Shown: piece after piece, positions 4,908-5,754 of the stretch
How the letters are laid out: every line of letters begins with the position of its first letter
How positions within the stretch are numbered: the stretch's first letter is position 1
Assembly (NCBI GenBank): GCA_945827565.1
Contig: CALZNR010000107.1
Coordinates: 1 to 5,754, forward strand
Length of the DNA stretch: 5,754 nucleotides
Source of the DNA: an uncultured Prevotella sp.
Lineage (GTDB): Bacteria; Bacteroidota; Bacteroidia; Bacteroidales; Bacteroidaceae
Direction: 5' to 3'
Notes under the pieces: generated by a model
What the model was told of the DNA's origin: nothing
Databases searched by the model: none
Seen by the model: only the letters and a program-made list of their open reading frames with translations
Program-made: the position numbers and the translations under genes

Positions 4908-5754
4908 ATGATGATGAAACTGAAACAACTTTTTGGCATACGCCGTGAGGAGCGGTGGCATGTGCTTGTCATGGTGGTCGCTGCCGTGGCTCTCAACGTG
5001 GTATTCTCTTCCCGGCTTTATCCGTTCCTCACCACCACCATGAATCCCGATGAGCAGGGCGAGAAGTTGCTCCAACTGTTTCATATTTCTGGCTACGACC
5101 CCTATCTGTACAGCATGCTCAGCCATTTCGATGTGCTCTACAATGCTTTTCGCCATCCTCTCTACACCCTGTTTTTCTATCCGCTTACCCTGTTCAATCA
5201 GGCACTGATGTGGCTCACGGGTGTCAACTGCGCCTTGTATATCGTGGCAGTGCTGATGGTGGTCAATGCGGTGTATTCCCTGATTTATTTCAGAAGGATA
5301 TTGGTGGATGTGATTGGATTGAAGTCGGCAGATGCCAATCTGTGCTGCCTGCTTCTCTACTCCATGGCGTATATACTGCTCACCCTGTTTGTACCCGATC
5401 ATTTTTCGTTCTCTTTCACCCTCTTGCTGTTCACTGTCTGGGTGGCAGGCCTTCATCTCAAGAATGGTGTGCCTATGTCGGGTCGCAGCACCCTGTGGCT
5501 CTTTCTGCTCACAGCGGGAGTAACGCTGAGCAATGGCATCAAAACATGGTTGGCATCACTCTTCACCCGTGGCCGTAGTTTCTTTGGTCTGCGCCATCTG
5601 CTGTGTGCGGTGGTGGTGCCTGCTGCCTTCCTTTGGGGCATGGCATCCTTGCAGCATCATCTCTTCTTCTTGCCTCATCAGCAGGTGGCAAAGGAGCGAC
5701 AGGAGAAGCGCAAGCAGGCTATCAGAGAGAAGCGCAAGCAGCTGTTGCAGCAGG
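4908..5754 (+). CDS. Multi-span membrane protein of unknown function, possible GT-C enzyme (3' partial)
   Basis: The frame is open from the ATG at 4908 to the window edge, giving 282 codons with no stop. Three consecutive ATGs (4908, 4911, 4914) make the exact start uncertain. The N-terminus is basic (KLKQLFGIRREER), implying a cytoplasmic N-end, followed by a membrane span at about 17-34. A long loop, about 35-83, contains NPDEQGE (46-52), GYDPY (62-66) and HFDVLY (73-78). Further hydrophobic spans lie at about 84-103, 108-128, 143-162, 166-184, 194-215 and 228-248, followed by a strongly charged segment (261-282). RHPLY (82-86) and LSNGIK (207-212) look like conserved family motifs. I recall a Bacteroidota family of this kind catalogued as DUF6080, but could not verify the match. 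N-in topology with an acidic first outer loop fits GT-C glycosyltransferases; this is inference. The gene has its own promoter candidate and lies divergent to the GT-A gene. Confidence 0.88.
   Translation, partial: MMMKLKQLFGIRREERWHVLVMVVAAVALNVVFSSRLYPFLTTTMNPDEQGEKLLQLFHISGYDPYLYSMLSHFDVLYNAFRHPLYTLFFYPLTLFNQALMWLTGVNCALYIVAVLMVVNAVYSLIYFRRILVDVIGLKSADANLCCLLLYSMAYILLTLFVPDHFSFSFTLLLFTVWVAGLHLKNGVPMSGRSTLWLFLLTAGVTLSNGIKTWLASLFTRGRSFFGLRHLLCAVVVPAAFLWGMASLQHHLFFLPHQQVAKERQEKRKQAIREKRKQLLQQ
5703..5741 (+). repeat. Exact 15-base direct repeat encoding EKRKQ twice
   Basis: GAGAAGCGCAAGCAG occurs at 5703-5717 and again at 5727-5741, 24 bases apart and in frame, so EKRKQ is encoded twice within EKRKQAIREKRKQ. 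It lies in the charged segment after the last visible membrane span and probably forms a helical, possibly coiled-coil, cytoplasmic loop. Confidence 0.8.

Noticed and set aside
4875..5456. Minus-strand open frame of 193 codons antisense to the membrane protein
   Set aside because: It has a low-complexity His/Gln/Glu-rich translation and no recognisable motif, and the opposite strand encodes a coherent membrane protein with a promoter candidate.

Overview
The window looks like part of a cell-surface polysaccharide or glycan locus from a Bacteroidota chromosome, most likely a Prevotella/Bacteroides relative. The pointers are the promoter motifs in the divergent intergenic region (TAnnTTTG type with an upstream TTTG), A-rich leaders without well-placed Shine-Dalgarno sites, moderately GC-rich coding DNA, and the protein families present. 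The genus is an inference and no rRNA or marker gene is present to fix it.

Left part (1-3824, + strand): four tightly spaced genes that read as one operon. They are an acyltransferase-3 membrane O-acyltransferase (5' end outside the window), a UbiA-superfamily protein with the hallmarks of 5-phosphoribosyl-1-diphosphate:polyprenyl-phosphate phosphoribosyltransferase (DPPR synthase type), a HAD subfamily IB phosphatase, and a GT-B family 4 glycosyltransferase. Gaps are 57, 32 and 45 bases, and I see no convincing internal promoter or terminator. The UbiA and HAD pair suggests synthesis of a polyprenyl-phosphate-linked pentofuranose: phosphoribosyl transfer to the lipid carrier, then removal of the 5-phosphate. 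The DprE1/DprE2 epimerase pair that would convert ribose to arabinose is not in the window.

Middle (3796-4800, - strand): a GT-A type glycosyltransferase of the family often labelled 'hemolysin activation protein' in Bacteroidota. It converges on the GT4 gene and the two 3' coding ends overlap by 29 bases.

Right part (4801-5754): a 107-base AT-rich divergent intergenic region with a strong promoter candidate for the minus-strand gene and a -7 candidate for a plus-strand gene. The plus-strand gene begins at a run of three ATG codons (4908, 4911, 4914) and runs off the right edge. It encodes a multi-span membrane protein with a large first extracytoplasmic loop and a charged loop containing an exact 15-base repeat. 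I do not know its function; its topology would fit a GT-C glycosyltransferase.

Taken together, the window could hold the supply of an uncommon lipid-linked sugar donor, two soluble glycosyltransferases, an O-acylation enzyme, and a candidate membrane enzyme able to use lipid-linked sugars. That working model is inference. No RNA genes, CRISPR arrays, insertion sequences or attachment sites were seen.
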